64,000 bases of DNA from UBA8437 sp963582065 (lineage in GTDB: Bacteria > Planctomycetota > Planctomycetia > Planctomycetales > Planctomycetaceae): positions 161,024-225,023 of the forward strand of contig CAUZRQ010000001.1 in NCBI GenBank assembly GCA_963582065.1, in the 5' to 3' direction. This document shows positions 1-7,881 of the stretch, piece after piece. Under the pieces are notes generated by a model. It ran no database searches and was not told the DNA's origin. It saw only the letters and a program-made list of their open reading frames with translations. Numbering within the stretch: the first letter of the stretch is position 1; each line of letters starts with the position of its first letter. A program made the position numbers and the translations under genes.

Positions 1-175
1 GGCCCGAGATCTTCCGCTCGGCCCAGATGAAAATGCCCGCCGGCAGGCCGAAGAAGCCGGCCACCAGCGCCACGTGAATCACCGCCGTCAGGAACATGGC
101 CCAGCCTTCGCTGAGATTCCATCCCTGCAGAGTCGACTGGATCGTCGTCGCGGTGTCGGCCAGCGTGTGGGTCAT
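1..175 (-). CDS. nuoH: NADH-quinone oxidoreductase subunit H, N-terminal fragment (cut by left edge)
   Basis: A minus-strand frame starts at an ATG at 173-175 and runs off the left edge, giving 58 visible residues. A short amphipathic start is followed by a hydrophobic helix rich in F, L, A and V and then by AERKISG. An (A/V)ERK motif straight after the first transmembrane helix is the hallmark of NuoH/ND1, where the helix and following loop line the quinone site of complex I. The call rests on this single motif and the helix placement, because the body of the protein is outside the window. The gene lies 290 bp beyond the exbD-like gene on the same strand, so it probably begins its own transcript. 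Confidence 0.68.
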   Translation of the reverse strand, partial: MTHTLADTATTIQSTLQGWNLSEGWAMFLTAVIHVALVAGFFGLPAGIFIWAERKISG

Positions 176-465
176 CGCGGTGCTACCGGGTTCATCGTCA
201 CACGCAGGACCGACCACACCCGGGCCGATCGACGCGAGCGCCCGCCGAATTCCGACGGAGGCTGCAGCAGGACCCGGGTCCGTCGTTGCATGCGTTCGGG
301 ACCCACTCGAACCCCGATCAAAGGCTGAACTATGCCAGATGACTACGGGGACTTCAAGAGAACCGAAGACCGGGTGGGTGGGCCATTGCCGGGAGTCGAA
401 CCGCGTGCTGGCGGGGACCGTTCACCTGGACCGGTGCGACCGTGCGGGCCACCTCGGTGGAGTGC
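176..465. other. Intergenic region between exbD-like gene and nuoH
   Basis: About 290 bp with no frame that resembles a protein and no convincing RNA gene. A T-arm-like string at about 389-404 was examined and rejected as a tRNA. The region probably holds the nuoH promoter, but no clear -35/-10 pair stands out. Confidence 0.5.
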
Positions 466-969
466 TCAGCGAGTCGTCGGCGGCTGCGGATCGGTGCTGC
501 CAGGTGGATCGACGGCCGGATCGACGGCGAAGTGGATCGCGTCGAAATCGGCTGTGCGGGCCGCGTCGTAGGCCGCCAGGGCCTCGCCCAGGGGGACGTC
601 CGGCGCGATGTCCAGGATCACCGGCAACTCGCGGGCGGTGGCAGCCAGGGTCCTGAGAAACCTCGAGAGCTCTCGATGTCGATCGGGCCCGGAAAACGTC
701 CGTCCTTCGACTTCGATCCGCATGCCCGTGCCAGCCTGGCCAGGAGCCATCACCCGTACCCAGGCTTCGCCCAGCGGCCGTTCCCGGGGGGTGGCGACTG
801 CGGATTCGATCGAGCCGCCGGAGAGTTCCGTCGGCAGCAGGCTCTCACGGATCTGTCCGGTTGAGGCGCACACGAAGAAGATCAGCAGCAGGAACACGAT
901 ATCAATCAGGGGGGTCATCGCCTGACCGTCGTCGCGTTGTCGCTGATGGTGAGCCGAGGGGATACGCAT
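466..969 (-). CDS. ExbD/TolR-family biopolymer transport protein (second copy)
   Basis: A 167-residue protein starting at MRIPSAHH. A longer frame to 1053 exists, but it would overlap the preceding exbD, and this start matches the MRIP start of that paralogue. After a short basic N-terminus comes MTPLIDIVFLLLIFFV, the single ExbD/TolR transmembrane segment with the membrane Asp that conducts protons next to the ExbB pentamer. The rest (about residues 40-167) is a periplasmic domain ending in a Pro/Asp-rich tail. It is the last gene of the minus-strand operon, 28 bp after the first exbD. Paired ExbD copies are common in planctomycete and other TolQR-like systems. The partner energised by the complex is not shown by the sequence. 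Confidence 0.88.
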   Translation of the reverse strand: MRIPSAHHQRQRDDGQAMTPLIDIVFLLLIFFVCASTGQIRESLLPTELSGGSIESAVATPRERPLGEAWVRVMAPGQAGTGMRIEVEGRTFSGPDRHRELSRFLRTLAATARELPVILDIAPDVPLGEALAAYDAARTADFDAIHFAVDPAVDPPGSTDPQPPTTR

Positions 970-997
970 GGGTGTCGTGGAACGGGGGACGAGGGGG

Positions 998-1417
998 TCA
1001 TTCGGGGAGCACGGCGTAGCCGATGCGGGTGATGCCGGCTCGGGCGCAGGCAACCATCAGGGGTTCGACGACGCGAAACGGAACCCGGCGGTCGCCCCGG
1101 ATCCGCACCTCGTAGCCACCGGTTCCCGTTTCGGAGCCGGCTTCGTTGAGCAGTTCGGTGACCTGTTCGAGCGTGACGATGCGACCGCCAACGTGCAGGG
1201 TCTGGTCAGCGGTGACCGTCACCACAACTCGCCGGGGCGCCTCGATCCGGTCGTCCTCGGCCTCGCCGATCGTCGGCAGATCGACCGGCTCGGTCGATTC
1301 GGTCCGGGCCGTGTGGCTGGCGACCAGAAAGAAGATCACCAGCAGAAAGACGATGTCGATCAGCGGGGTGAGGTTCAGTGACACGCCCAGTTGACGGGCC
1401 CGCGTGGGGATTCTCAT
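998..1417 (-). CDS. ExbD/TolR-family biopolymer transport protein (first copy)
   Basis: A 139-residue protein with a basic N-terminus (MRIPTRARQLG), the signature LNLTPLIDIVFLLVIFFLVA membrane helix with its conserved Asp, and a periplasmic domain with the usual alternating strand pattern. Its ATG overlaps the stop of the upstream ExbB gene by 4 bp (ATGA, 1414-1417), so the two are translationally coupled. Known family members form an ExbB5-ExbD2 motor that uses proton-motive force to drive an envelope process. It differs in sequence from the second copy outside the membrane helix, suggesting a heterodimer rather than a recent duplication, which is inference. Confidence 0.92.
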   Translation of the reverse strand: MRIPTRARQLGVSLNLTPLIDIVFLLVIFFLVASHTARTESTEPVDLPTIGEAEDDRIEAPRRVVVTVTADQTLHVGGRIVTLEQVTELLNEAGSETGTGGYEVRIRGDRRVPFRVVEPLMVACARAGITRIGYAVLPE

Positions 1418-2352
1418 GCCGGCGGATCCTCGGGCCGTTCGATCGCCACCGGAGGCACTCGCCGCTCCTGCTGCCGTTCGGTCGACGGGCTGGCCGGCTC
1501 CTTCCTCCGCCGTGTCTGGCCACTGCTGCGTCCGAGGTTGGCCCGCTTGAATTCGGTCCAGGCGTGTTCGGCCATCAGGCTGGATTCGGCCACGAGTTCA
1601 TCGATGCGGTTGCGGAAGATGGCGAATGAGGTCAGGGCGGGCACGGCCACTCCCAGTCCCATCAGCGTGGTGACCAGCGCCTGGTAGATGCCCGGGGCGA
1701 GTTCGCTGACCGGTGGGTTGATCTTGGTGGCAAATTCCTGGAAGGCGACGATCATTCCCCAGACGGTTCCCAGCAGTCCCAGCATCGGTGCGATGGTGCC
1801 GATCACCGAGAGATACTCGATTTTCCGGAACAACCGGGCCGCCTGCTCGGCGCTGGCGTCCTCCATCGACTTCTCGACGGCCTGGTATCCCAGCGGCGCT
1901 TCGGCGAGTCCCTCGGCCAGTACGGAACCCAGAAAACTGGGCCGTTCGCGGCAGAGTTGATCGGCCTCGGTGAAGCGTCCGGCCGAGAGCAGCGAGCCGA
2001 CCGATTCGGCCAGACCGGTGGGCATCAGGGCCTTGCGACGAATGGTCAGCATGTGTTCGACGACCAGCGCGACCATGGCCATCGACAGGGCGAGGATGAC
2101 CAGCCCGATGGTGCCGCCGGCTCGGAGCAGTTTTCTGAGCGTCATCGCATTGGCCGGGGGGTCGGAAGTCTCGACCAGTTTTCCGGTCTTGGCGTCGTAG
2201 AGCTTGGTCTCGGTCGGGAGTGACTCGCCCTGGGGCGTGTCGGCCTTGCCGGTGGCTGGCCCGGCGGGTGTCTGTGGCTGGGCGATGGCCGGTACGAGCA
2301 GGCTCACGGCGAGCGCGGCGAGAGCGATTCGTCTGGAGCGCGGACAGGTCAT
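1414..2352 (-). CDS. MotA/TolQ/ExbB proton channel family protein with N-terminal signal sequence
   Basis: A 312-residue protein. Residues 1-25 form a cleavable-looking signal sequence (hydrophobic core ending in AQPQ), followed by an extra periplasmic segment of about 45 residues. The ExbB core follows, with a first helix near residues 78-98, a cytoplasmic stretch, and the paired helices of the MotA/TolQ/ExbB domain, including IGTIAPMLGLLGTVWGMI and LVTTLMGLGVAVPALTSF. The C-terminus is a charged tail of about 45 residues. The signal-plus-extension architecture is known in TonB-linked ExbB variants. It starts with a 4-bp overlap on the preceding gene and ends with a 4-bp overlap on exbD, so it sits mid-operon. 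ExbB identity is firm and the substrate is unknown. Confidence 0.92.
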   Translation of the reverse strand: MTCPRSRRIALAALAVSLLVPAIAQPQTPAGPATGKADTPQGESLPTETKLYDAKTGKLVETSDPPANAMTLRKLLRAGGTIGLVILALSMAMVALVVEHMLTIRRKALMPTGLAESVGSLLSAGRFTEADQLCRERPSFLGSVLAEGLAEAPLGYQAVEKSMEDASAEQAARLFRKIEYLSVIGTIAPMLGLLGTVWGMIVAFQEFATKINPPVSELAPGIYQALVTTLMGLGVAVPALTSFAIFRNRIDELVAESSLMAEHAWTEFKRANLGRSSGQTRRRKEPASPSTERQQERRVPPVAIERPEDPPA

Positions 2353-3452
2353 GGAGTGCTGCGCCTCGTGCGCGGTGGAGGAGACTGTTTGGCGGCCGAT
2401 TCCCGGGCGGCCGGCGTGCCGGCGAAGCGTTGTCGGAGGTCCCGGTAGAGCGTTTGTGCGGCAGTGGGCTGGTTGTCCGAAAGCAGCGAGTCGGCAGCAA
2501 GTTGCGTGGCCCGGGCTGCCAGGAATCGGTCATCGTCGAAGACCAGCGATGTCCACATCAGCGCCGAAGCGGCCGGTTGGAACTGACGCCGCTGGAAACG
2601 GGCCAGCCCGATTACGAACCACGGCCCCCCCCTGAGTTCCAGGGGCAACGTGCGGACGTGCCGCGTCCAGGTCTCCAGGTGCATGGGAGTCACCTTGCCG
2701 TTTTTTATGTCGGCCCGCCAGCACTGGGCCACGGCCAACCCGCGGACACGGGGATCGGTCGAAATCCGCAGTTTCCGCATCTGCGACTCGGCCTCCACGG
2801 CGTAACCCGAATCCCGGAGCAGGTGGCTGGCGGCCAGCAGCGCGGCGACGTCGCCGGTCCGTCCCCGCCACGCCTTCGCCTCGCTGGCGACCGACGGATC
2901 GACCGTGCCGCCGATCTGCCAGTCCAGCGGCACCAGTTCGAAGTGGCGGGTCCGCCGGTTGCTCTCCAAGAGGCCCAGAAAGTGAGATCCTGCGCGACGG
3001 TAGTCGCCGCCGTGGAGCGCGCAGCGGACCAGTCCGCCGAGCAGTTCCCGCCGGACCCACGCCCTGGCGGCACCGTCGAGTGCCTTGCGAAACGACCGCT
3101 CGGCCTCGTCGAGGTCGCCTCGGCCGAGATGTTTCAGTGCCGCCTGGTGAGCGGCGGAGCGGACCGGTGTGACCGAGACGATCCGGTCGACGGGGATCCT
3201 CCACGGGGTGGCCCGCCCGCGGGCCTTGACCACCACTTCGATCGCGTCGTAGTCGGTGATCTGGCCCACGTGTGTCAGCCGTCCGCGGCCGTCGGACTGG
3301 CGGACGACGACCCGATCGCGGGCCTGGGCGGGCAGGCGTTGGGTGGCCAGCACGAGAGTCGAGCCGGCGACGAGCCACGCGGTGACCCGGGCCAGGCGAC
3401 ATCCGGGCTGATCAGCGGTTCCGGCGTTGAGCCGAGAAGGTGTTGATGTCAC
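2349..3452 (-). CDS. Secreted helical-repeat (TPR-like) protein of unknown function
   Basis: A 367-residue protein. The best available start is a GTG at 3450-3452, which overlaps the end of the VWA gene by 41 bp. A hydrophobic segment at about residues 25-42 ending in AQA looks like a signal peptide. A short beta-rich stretch follows (about 45-110), then alpha-helical repeats with TPR-like spacing of Ala, Gly and aromatic residues, for example LKHLGRGDLDEAERSFRKAL and a C-terminal ADSLLSDNQPTAAQTLYRDL. I do not recognise a named family. It sits between the VWA protein and ExbB and is coupled to both by overlap, so it is probably a periplasmic scaffold of the same machine (inference). Confidence 0.75.
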   Translation of the reverse strand: MTSTPSRLNAGTADQPGCRLARVTAWLVAGSTLVLATQRLPAQARDRVVVRQSDGRGRLTHVGQITDYDAIEVVVKARGRATPWRIPVDRIVSVTPVRSAAHQAALKHLGRGDLDEAERSFRKALDGAARAWVRRELLGGLVRCALHGGDYRRAGSHFLGLLESNRRTRHFELVPLDWQIGGTVDPSVASEAKAWRGRTGDVAALLAASHLLRDSGYAVEAESQMRKLRISTDPRVRGLAVAQCWRADIKNGKVTPMHLETWTRHVRTLPLELRGGPWFVIGLARFQRRQFQPAASALMWTSLVFDDDRFLAARATQLAADSLLSDNQPTAAQTLYRDLRQRFAGTPAARESAAKQSPPPRTRRSTP

Positions 3453-4404
3453 GGTAGCGATACCGGCCGCCGTTGAGGGTGGCGAGTTTCTTGACGTAGT
3501 GGGTGGAGGTCAATTCGGCACCGACGCCGAACTTGATCGTGTGAATGCGAGTGCGACCCCGGTTGCGGCGGGTCAGCCGTTCCATGTCGCCGGGGTGGAT
3601 CGCGGAATTCGCGTCGGCGTCGGTCAGGAAATAGATCACCTCGGGATCGAACGACAGCGCCTTGGACAGTGCCGGGAAGTGGAAGGTGCCCCCATCGGGG
3701 GTCACCGCGGCGATCTTCTGTCGGGCCAGGGTCTTGTTGATGTCGGTGGCGCGGTGCAGAGTGGTGCGTCCGCCGAGGGTCAGCAGGCTGTGCTGCACGT
3801 TGTAGAAGATGACCTGGAACTGCTGGGTTTCGTCGAGGTGCTGGAGGCTGCTGAGCAGATCGGACTTGGCCATTTCCAGAGCGTGGCCGCCGGCCATGCT
3901 GCCCGAGCGGTCCAGCACGTAGACGAAGCGGGTTCCCTTGTCACGGATGCCCATGAACTGGGTTTCGCCCTTCCGCAGCCCCGCCAGGGGCGGACCGCCC
4001 GAGAGTGCAGATCGGGGCAGCAGTTGAGACGGATCGGACAGCGGCGAGGTGGGCGTGCGGGCACCCGGACCGAGAATCTGCGGACCCACCGAATCGGGCA
4101 GTGAGAGCAGTTGATCGATTGCCTGGTTGTCACGGGTCTCGGCCGCGGAGACCGCTTGCGGGGTCTCCTGCCGAGTCGGGGGCGTGTCGGCGGCATCCGA
4201 GTCGGCATCGGAGGTGACACCCGATGATTTGACGACCAGTCCCACGTCGCGAAAATCGCCGGCTCCGTCCTCGCCTGCCGATTTCTGGCAGCTCTGCAGG
4301 CCCAGGGCACAGGCGACCAGCAGCAGCAGGTGGACCATGACCGAGACAATCCAGCCGGGGATGGCTCGGCTCTGGACGGCACGCAGTCCCTGCATGGTGG
4401 TCAC
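3412..4404 (-). CDS. von Willebrand factor A domain protein, membrane anchored
   Basis: A 330-residue protein. An N-terminal membrane helix (about residues 17-38, VSVMVHLLLLVACALGL) is followed by a Ser/Thr/Pro-rich linker and a VWA domain from about residue 150 to 320. The metal-binding MIDAS motif is intact: FVYVLDRSGSMAG supplies DxSxS, later strands supply the Thr in GGTFH, and YFLTDADAN supplies the Asp. The VWA fold binds protein partners through a divalent metal. The gene is second in the minus-strand operon and its stop lies inside the next gene. VWA proteins beside ExbB/D and repeat proteins recall batABCD-type clusters, but no BatD or MoxR gene is present here. Confidence 0.9.
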   Translation of the reverse strand: MTTMQGLRAVQSRAIPGWIVSVMVHLLLLVACALGLQSCQKSAGEDGAGDFRDVGLVVKSSGVTSDADSDAADTPPTRQETPQAVSAAETRDNQAIDQLLSLPDSVGPQILGPGARTPTSPLSDPSQLLPRSALSGGPPLAGLRKGETQFMGIRDKGTRFVYVLDRSGSMAGGHALEMAKSDLLSSLQHLDETQQFQVIFYNVQHSLLTLGGRTTLHRATDINKTLARQKIAAVTPDGGTFHFPALSKALSFDPEVIYFLTDADANSAIHPGDMERLTRRNRGRTRIHTIKFGVGAELTSTHYVKKLATLNGGRYRYRDINTFSAQRRNR

Positions 4405-4416
4405 TCCGAGACGTCT

Positions 4417-5421
4417 CTAGCGAGATCCTGATCGGCCGGTCGCCGCCGAACCGCCCGGCCGCCCCACTCCACCCTCGGTTGCAGCTGGAGTCGATTGGGT
4501 CTGGCGCATCTGCCTGAGGTAATCGTCAGTAATGTCGGTGACACGGACGCCAGGGGCGGGTTTGAACGAGAAGACCGTGTCGGCCAATTGGGCGTTGACC
4601 TGGACGTTGCGGAACTCGAGGCTGACCATTGGCTTGAGCACCTGGCGGCCGGGGGCCTTCTTGAGGTAGACGATGCGGTGCGGGAACTGCGTGGTCTTGT
4701 CGATGTAGATCCGGACACGGTCGGGCACGTACTCGGGCAACTCCGCGCCGATCGGCTGATCGTCGTCGGTGAGGTTCTGCAGGAATGAAGCACTCCACGT
4801 GCCCTCGATGATGATGAACGGGCGGCCCTGGAACGACTGTTCGCGACGCCGGTTGAAGGTCATCGACTGTTCCAGCGACCCGAGCAGGGCTTCGAGACCA
4901 CCCAACCCGAGGTCGGCTTCGAACTGGCCCGGTTGCGGCCTCGGTCCCGAGGCGGCGGCCATCTGTTTCATTTCCTTGAGGATCCTGGGGACATTCTTCT
5001 TGGTGGCCAGCACGATCAACCCGATTTTCTGCTGGGTGAACAGCGTGGTGCCGTCGCAGACCTGGATCAGAGAACCCTTGGTCCGGCCCACCTCGAGCTG
5101 AAATTCCAGACGCAGCTTCTTGTCCGGGCCCTGCACGTACTTGCCGATGGCCTGGAACCGTTTGCCCCGAACCACGATCGTCTCGACGATATCGGCCTGG
5201 AATGGAACCAGTCCCTTGAGCTTTCCGCGGGACTCGCGGAGAGCATCAACGGGCCGTTGACGCCGTGTCGAGGCCTTGGCGGCCTTTTTTTCACCGCGTT
5301 TCGTGGCGGGTGCTTTTTTGGACGGTTGGTCCTGGGCAGACAGGCGGATCGAACCGGCGATCAACACCGCGACGGTCAGTTGGACGATCAGCACGCCGGT
5401 CGGAACTCGGGAAACGTGCAT
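4417..5421 (-). CDS. LolA-like outer-membrane lipoprotein-sorting domain protein
   Basis: A 334-residue protein if started at MHVSRVPTG, chosen because a clear signal peptide follows at once (hydrophobic core ending in LSAQ). Upstream in-frame starts at 5469 and 5526 would place 16-35 extra residues ahead of it. A Lys-rich linker leads into repeated beta-strands of the LolA/DUF2092 type: GKYVQGPDKKLRLEF, then PFIIIEGTW, then a final strand set containing YIDKTTQFPHRIVYL and VSLEFRNVQVN. This pattern of lipid-shuttle half-barrel strands is typical of LolA-like proteins in planctomycetes. It is first in the operon with the VWA and Exb genes (12-bp gap), suggesting that the motor serves lipid or lipoprotein handling. 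Family-level confidence is moderate. Confidence 0.72.
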   Translation of the reverse strand: MHVSRVPTGVLIVQLTVAVLIAGSIRLSAQDQPSKKAPATKRGEKKAAKASTRRQRPVDALRESRGKLKGLVPFQADIVETIVVRGKRFQAIGKYVQGPDKKLRLEFQLEVGRTKGSLIQVCDGTTLFTQQKIGLIVLATKKNVPRILKEMKQMAAASGPRPQPGQFEADLGLGGLEALLGSLEQSMTFNRRREQSFQGRPFIIIEGTWSASFLQNLTDDDQPIGAELPEYVPDRVRIYIDKTTQFPHRIVYLKKAPGRQVLKPMVSLEFRNVQVNAQLADTVFSFKPAPGVRVTDITDDYLRQMRQTQSTPAATEGGVGRPGGSAATGRSGSR

Positions 5422-5678
5422 GCGAGTCGATTCTTTGTATCGATTGGAGAAACTGGGGGAAGTGTTCATGTTGTCCGGAAAATACCGGAATTGCCAAAGA
5501 AACAGGGTGCAATCGGTCGAAAACACAGGTGAACACAGGTCGCAAGAGACAAGAACCGGCTCGATCTCGTTGAAGCGAGCGGGTCGGGCAAACGGGTGAC
5601 CGATCGGTTCTGGACCATTCTAGGGACAACCTGTCTGACCCGTCGATGGGAATTCGGGAGAGTCAAGAGGACTCTGCA

Positions 5679-6860
5679 ATGAAATATTACTTCCTGGCAC
5701 TTGGTACGTTTCTGGTCGTCTGCGTGGGTTGCCACGTCGACGGTCGCAGTTTTGGGGACAGTGGAGACTACCACGCGCCCCCGGCACACGCGTTGCAGCG
5801 GCCCGGGCCGATGGTCGATGGGCCGGGTCCGGGCGTGTTGCCGATGATGCAGCAGGCCGCGGCGGCCCGTGCGTTCTCGACACGGCGAACCCAGATCCGG
5901 TTCATCCGACCGGTGGGGATGAAGATCGGTTGGAAGACCGGCCAGACCTACGCCGAGAACCAGCGCGTCACTCCGACGACTTACGACTTCGTCCAGGGAG
6001 CCACCTACCGGCTGAAGCTGACCGAAGTCGCCGGTCGCGACGGCATGACGCTGTACCCGACCATGCAGGTCTACCCGGCCCACGCCACCAGTGACGCCTA
6101 CTTGGCTCACAACAGCGTGCCGCTGGAGTTGACCGATGAGGACCTGGACCAGGTCGAGAGCAACAACTTCGTCACGAAGGTGATCTACCTGCCGGATCCG
6201 CGGCACCAGGAACTGGCCGTGGCCGGTGTCGAGATGTTGGTCTCGACCCGTCTCGACCCGGGCGTTGACCCGGTTTCCGAAGCCGACCGTCGCGGAACGA
6301 TCATGGTGGTGCTGCGAGTGGGCAACATGGACATGCAGACGGCCACGACCGGCGGGCCGGCTCCCAACGGCGGCGCAGCGATGCTGGGTCCCGGTGGTAT
6401 CCGTCCGGTGGCATTCGAGGCGGCCGTGACGGCCGACGGTGCCAAGGGCCAGTTCGTTCCCCCGACACCGATCTCGGTCATGGACCAGGGGATGCCGGGC
6501 ATCCCCGGCCCGATGCTGATGGGGCAGCCGTCCGGCCCCGGCCAGCCGGGAATGAACCCGATTGCCGGTGTTGGTGGTACTCCCCAATGGGGCCTGCCGT
6601 GGTCTCCCACTCCGATCGGGCTTCCCGGTCCGGCTCACCTGCCCCTGGGCGGACCCGCCGGGCTGCAGAGCTACACGGTCAAGAACAACACGCCGGTTGA
6701 CCGGCACGATCCGGTCAAGGATTTCCGGGTAGTGATCAAGCACGATCCGGGCATCCGGATGCCCGAGCCGGTCTCGGAGGTCCGCTACACCGAACGGCAC
6801 CCGACCTTCGCACCCGGGACGCTCAGCCGGCCCGCGTGGGCGAATCCCAACGGCCAGTAA
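5679..6860 (+). CDS. Secreted lipoprotein, paralogue of the next gene, function unknown
   Basis: A 393-residue protein. The start MKYYFLAL is chosen because it follows an AGAGGA ribosome site (about 5667) and gives a lipoprotein signal with the lipobox CVGC, so Cys17 is the likely lipidated residue. An in-frame ATG at 5646 would put 11 residues ahead of it. A central domain (about residues 65-230) contains strands such as IRFIRPVGMKIGW, TYRLKLTEVAGRDG and FVTKVIYLPDP, which recur in the downstream protein. The rest is Pro/Gly/Met-rich low complexity with a short conserved end. I know of no assigned function, and the type is common in planctomycete envelopes. It heads a three-gene cluster with the next two genes. 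Confidence 0.75.
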   Translation: MKYYFLALGTFLVVCVGCHVDGRSFGDSGDYHAPPAHALQRPGPMVDGPGPGVLPMMQQAAAARAFSTRRTQIRFIRPVGMKIGWKTGQTYAENQRVTPTTYDFVQGATYRLKLTEVAGRDGMTLYPTMQVYPAHATSDAYLAHNSVPLELTDEDLDQVESNNFVTKVIYLPDPRHQELAVAGVEMLVSTRLDPGVDPVSEADRRGTIMVVLRVGNMDMQTATTGGPAPNGGAAMLGPGGIRPVAFEAAVTADGAKGQFVPPTPISVMDQGMPGIPGPMLMGQPSGPGQPGMNPIAGVGGTPQWGLPWSPTPIGLPGPAHLPLGGPAGLQSYTVKNNTPVDRHDPVKDFRVVIKHDPGIRMPEPVSEVRYTERHPTFAPGTLSRPAWANPNGQ

Positions 6861-6969
6861 TTCGGCCGGCACGGAGTTTAGCCGGCAGGAGGGATCGCTG
6901 TCGCTCTTCACGGGGCGGCCGGGATCCCCGGACAATCCACATCCACCACCAGCCGGGATTTCAACAGCC

Positions 6970-7881
6970 ATGCTCCTGGGTTCTGTTCGAAGACCGGTGG
7001 AACCGCTGCGGTGGTGGCTGCGGTGGTGGCTGCGGTGGTGGCTGCGGCTTGGACTGGTGGCGGCGGTGCTGTTGTCCTGGGTGCCTCCGACGTCAGCCCA
7101 GGCTCCGGTGGACCGCAACGTCTACTCCCCGCTCAGCGCCCGGATGCCTACCGGAATGGTGGCCCGGTGGTCGGCCCAGGCGGGCCGATCCGGATCTCCC
7201 CGCATGATCTACTTCCAGCCGATCGAAGTGAGACTGGTGGACACCGGTCCCGGTGGCGGTGGACGGGTGACCTGGTACTCGGCCTTGCGGGCAAACGGAC
7301 AACGGCTTGCTCCGCAGGGAATCGTCACGGCAGCAGCTCCGCATTCAGCCGGGTTGTTGGTCGGCGGCACCTACCGGGTGGGGATCAGCGACATGCCTGG
7401 TTTTCCCGGAGTGTCGATCTATCCGACCATTGAGGTTCTTGATCGACTGCATCCCCCGTCCGATCGTCAGTACGAGTTCCCGGTACCGGTCGAACTGACC
7501 GGCGAGGACATCCGGTTGGTGTTACAGGGGCACCTGGTCACCCGCGTGGTGTACCTGGAAGAGCCCCGGCTCTCGGCCGGCAACGAACAGACCCGCCCGA
7601 TGATGGTCCGTGATCTGGATCCTCGCAGGAACGCCTTGGCCGAGGCAGACCGGGCGGGTCGGCCGATGGTCATTCTCCGCCTGGGAAGTCGAAGACCCCC
7701 GACACAGAACGCCCCCGCGGCGTTCTTCGGCACCGGGTTGCCGATCGAGTTTCCCAAGGTCTCGGCCGTGTCACGACGACGGTCGGTTGGTGGTCGGTTG
7801 GTCTCGGGCAGCGGCGATGGCCGAATCCGCATCAAGTCGGCGGGAGGTGCGGCGGTCCACGTGGCGGGAGACACCAGGTGA
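6970..7881 (+). CDS. Secreted protein, paralogue of the preceding lipoprotein
   Basis: A 303-residue protein with an N-terminal signal sequence whose start is unusual: RWWL is encoded three times in succession by a perfect 12-bp repeat (7009-7044) before the hydrophobic core LGLVAAVLLSWV and a cleavage-like TSAQA. The mature part matches the upstream protein in order: MIYFQPIEVRLVDTG, GGTYRVGISDMPG, SIYPTIEVLD, VELTGEDIRLVLQGHLVTRV and VVYLEEP. It ends 4 bp inside the next gene (GTGA), so the two are coupled. Tryptophan-rich secretory starts can make the exact start doubtful. Function is unknown. Confidence 0.72.
   Translation: MLLGSVRRPVEPLRWWLRWWLRWWLRLGLVAAVLLSWVPPTSAQAPVDRNVYSPLSARMPTGMVARWSAQAGRSGSPRMIYFQPIEVRLVDTGPGGGGRVTWYSALRANGQRLAPQGIVTAAAPHSAGLLVGGTYRVGISDMPGFPGVSIYPTIEVLDRLHPPSDRQYEFPVPVELTGEDIRLVLQGHLVTRVVYLEEPRLSAGNEQTRPMMVRDLDPRRNALAEADRAGRPMVILRLGSRRPPTQNAPAAFFGTGLPIEFPKVSAVSRRRSVGGRLVSGSGDGRIRIKSAGGAAVHVAGDTR
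7009..7044 (+). repeat. Three perfect copies of a 12-bp direct repeat inside a signal-sequence coding region
   Basis: The unit CGGTGGTGGCTG occurs three times head to tail at 7009-7020, 7021-7032 and 7033-7044. It encodes RWWL in frame, so copy-number changes would keep the reading frame and only alter the length of the signal-peptide n-region. Confidence 0.95.

Noticed and set aside
385..410. A tRNA-like T-arm (minus strand GGTTCGACTCCCGG) upstream of nuoH
   Set aside because: The adjoining stem bases do not pair, and no acceptor, anticodon or D-arm could be fitted around it.
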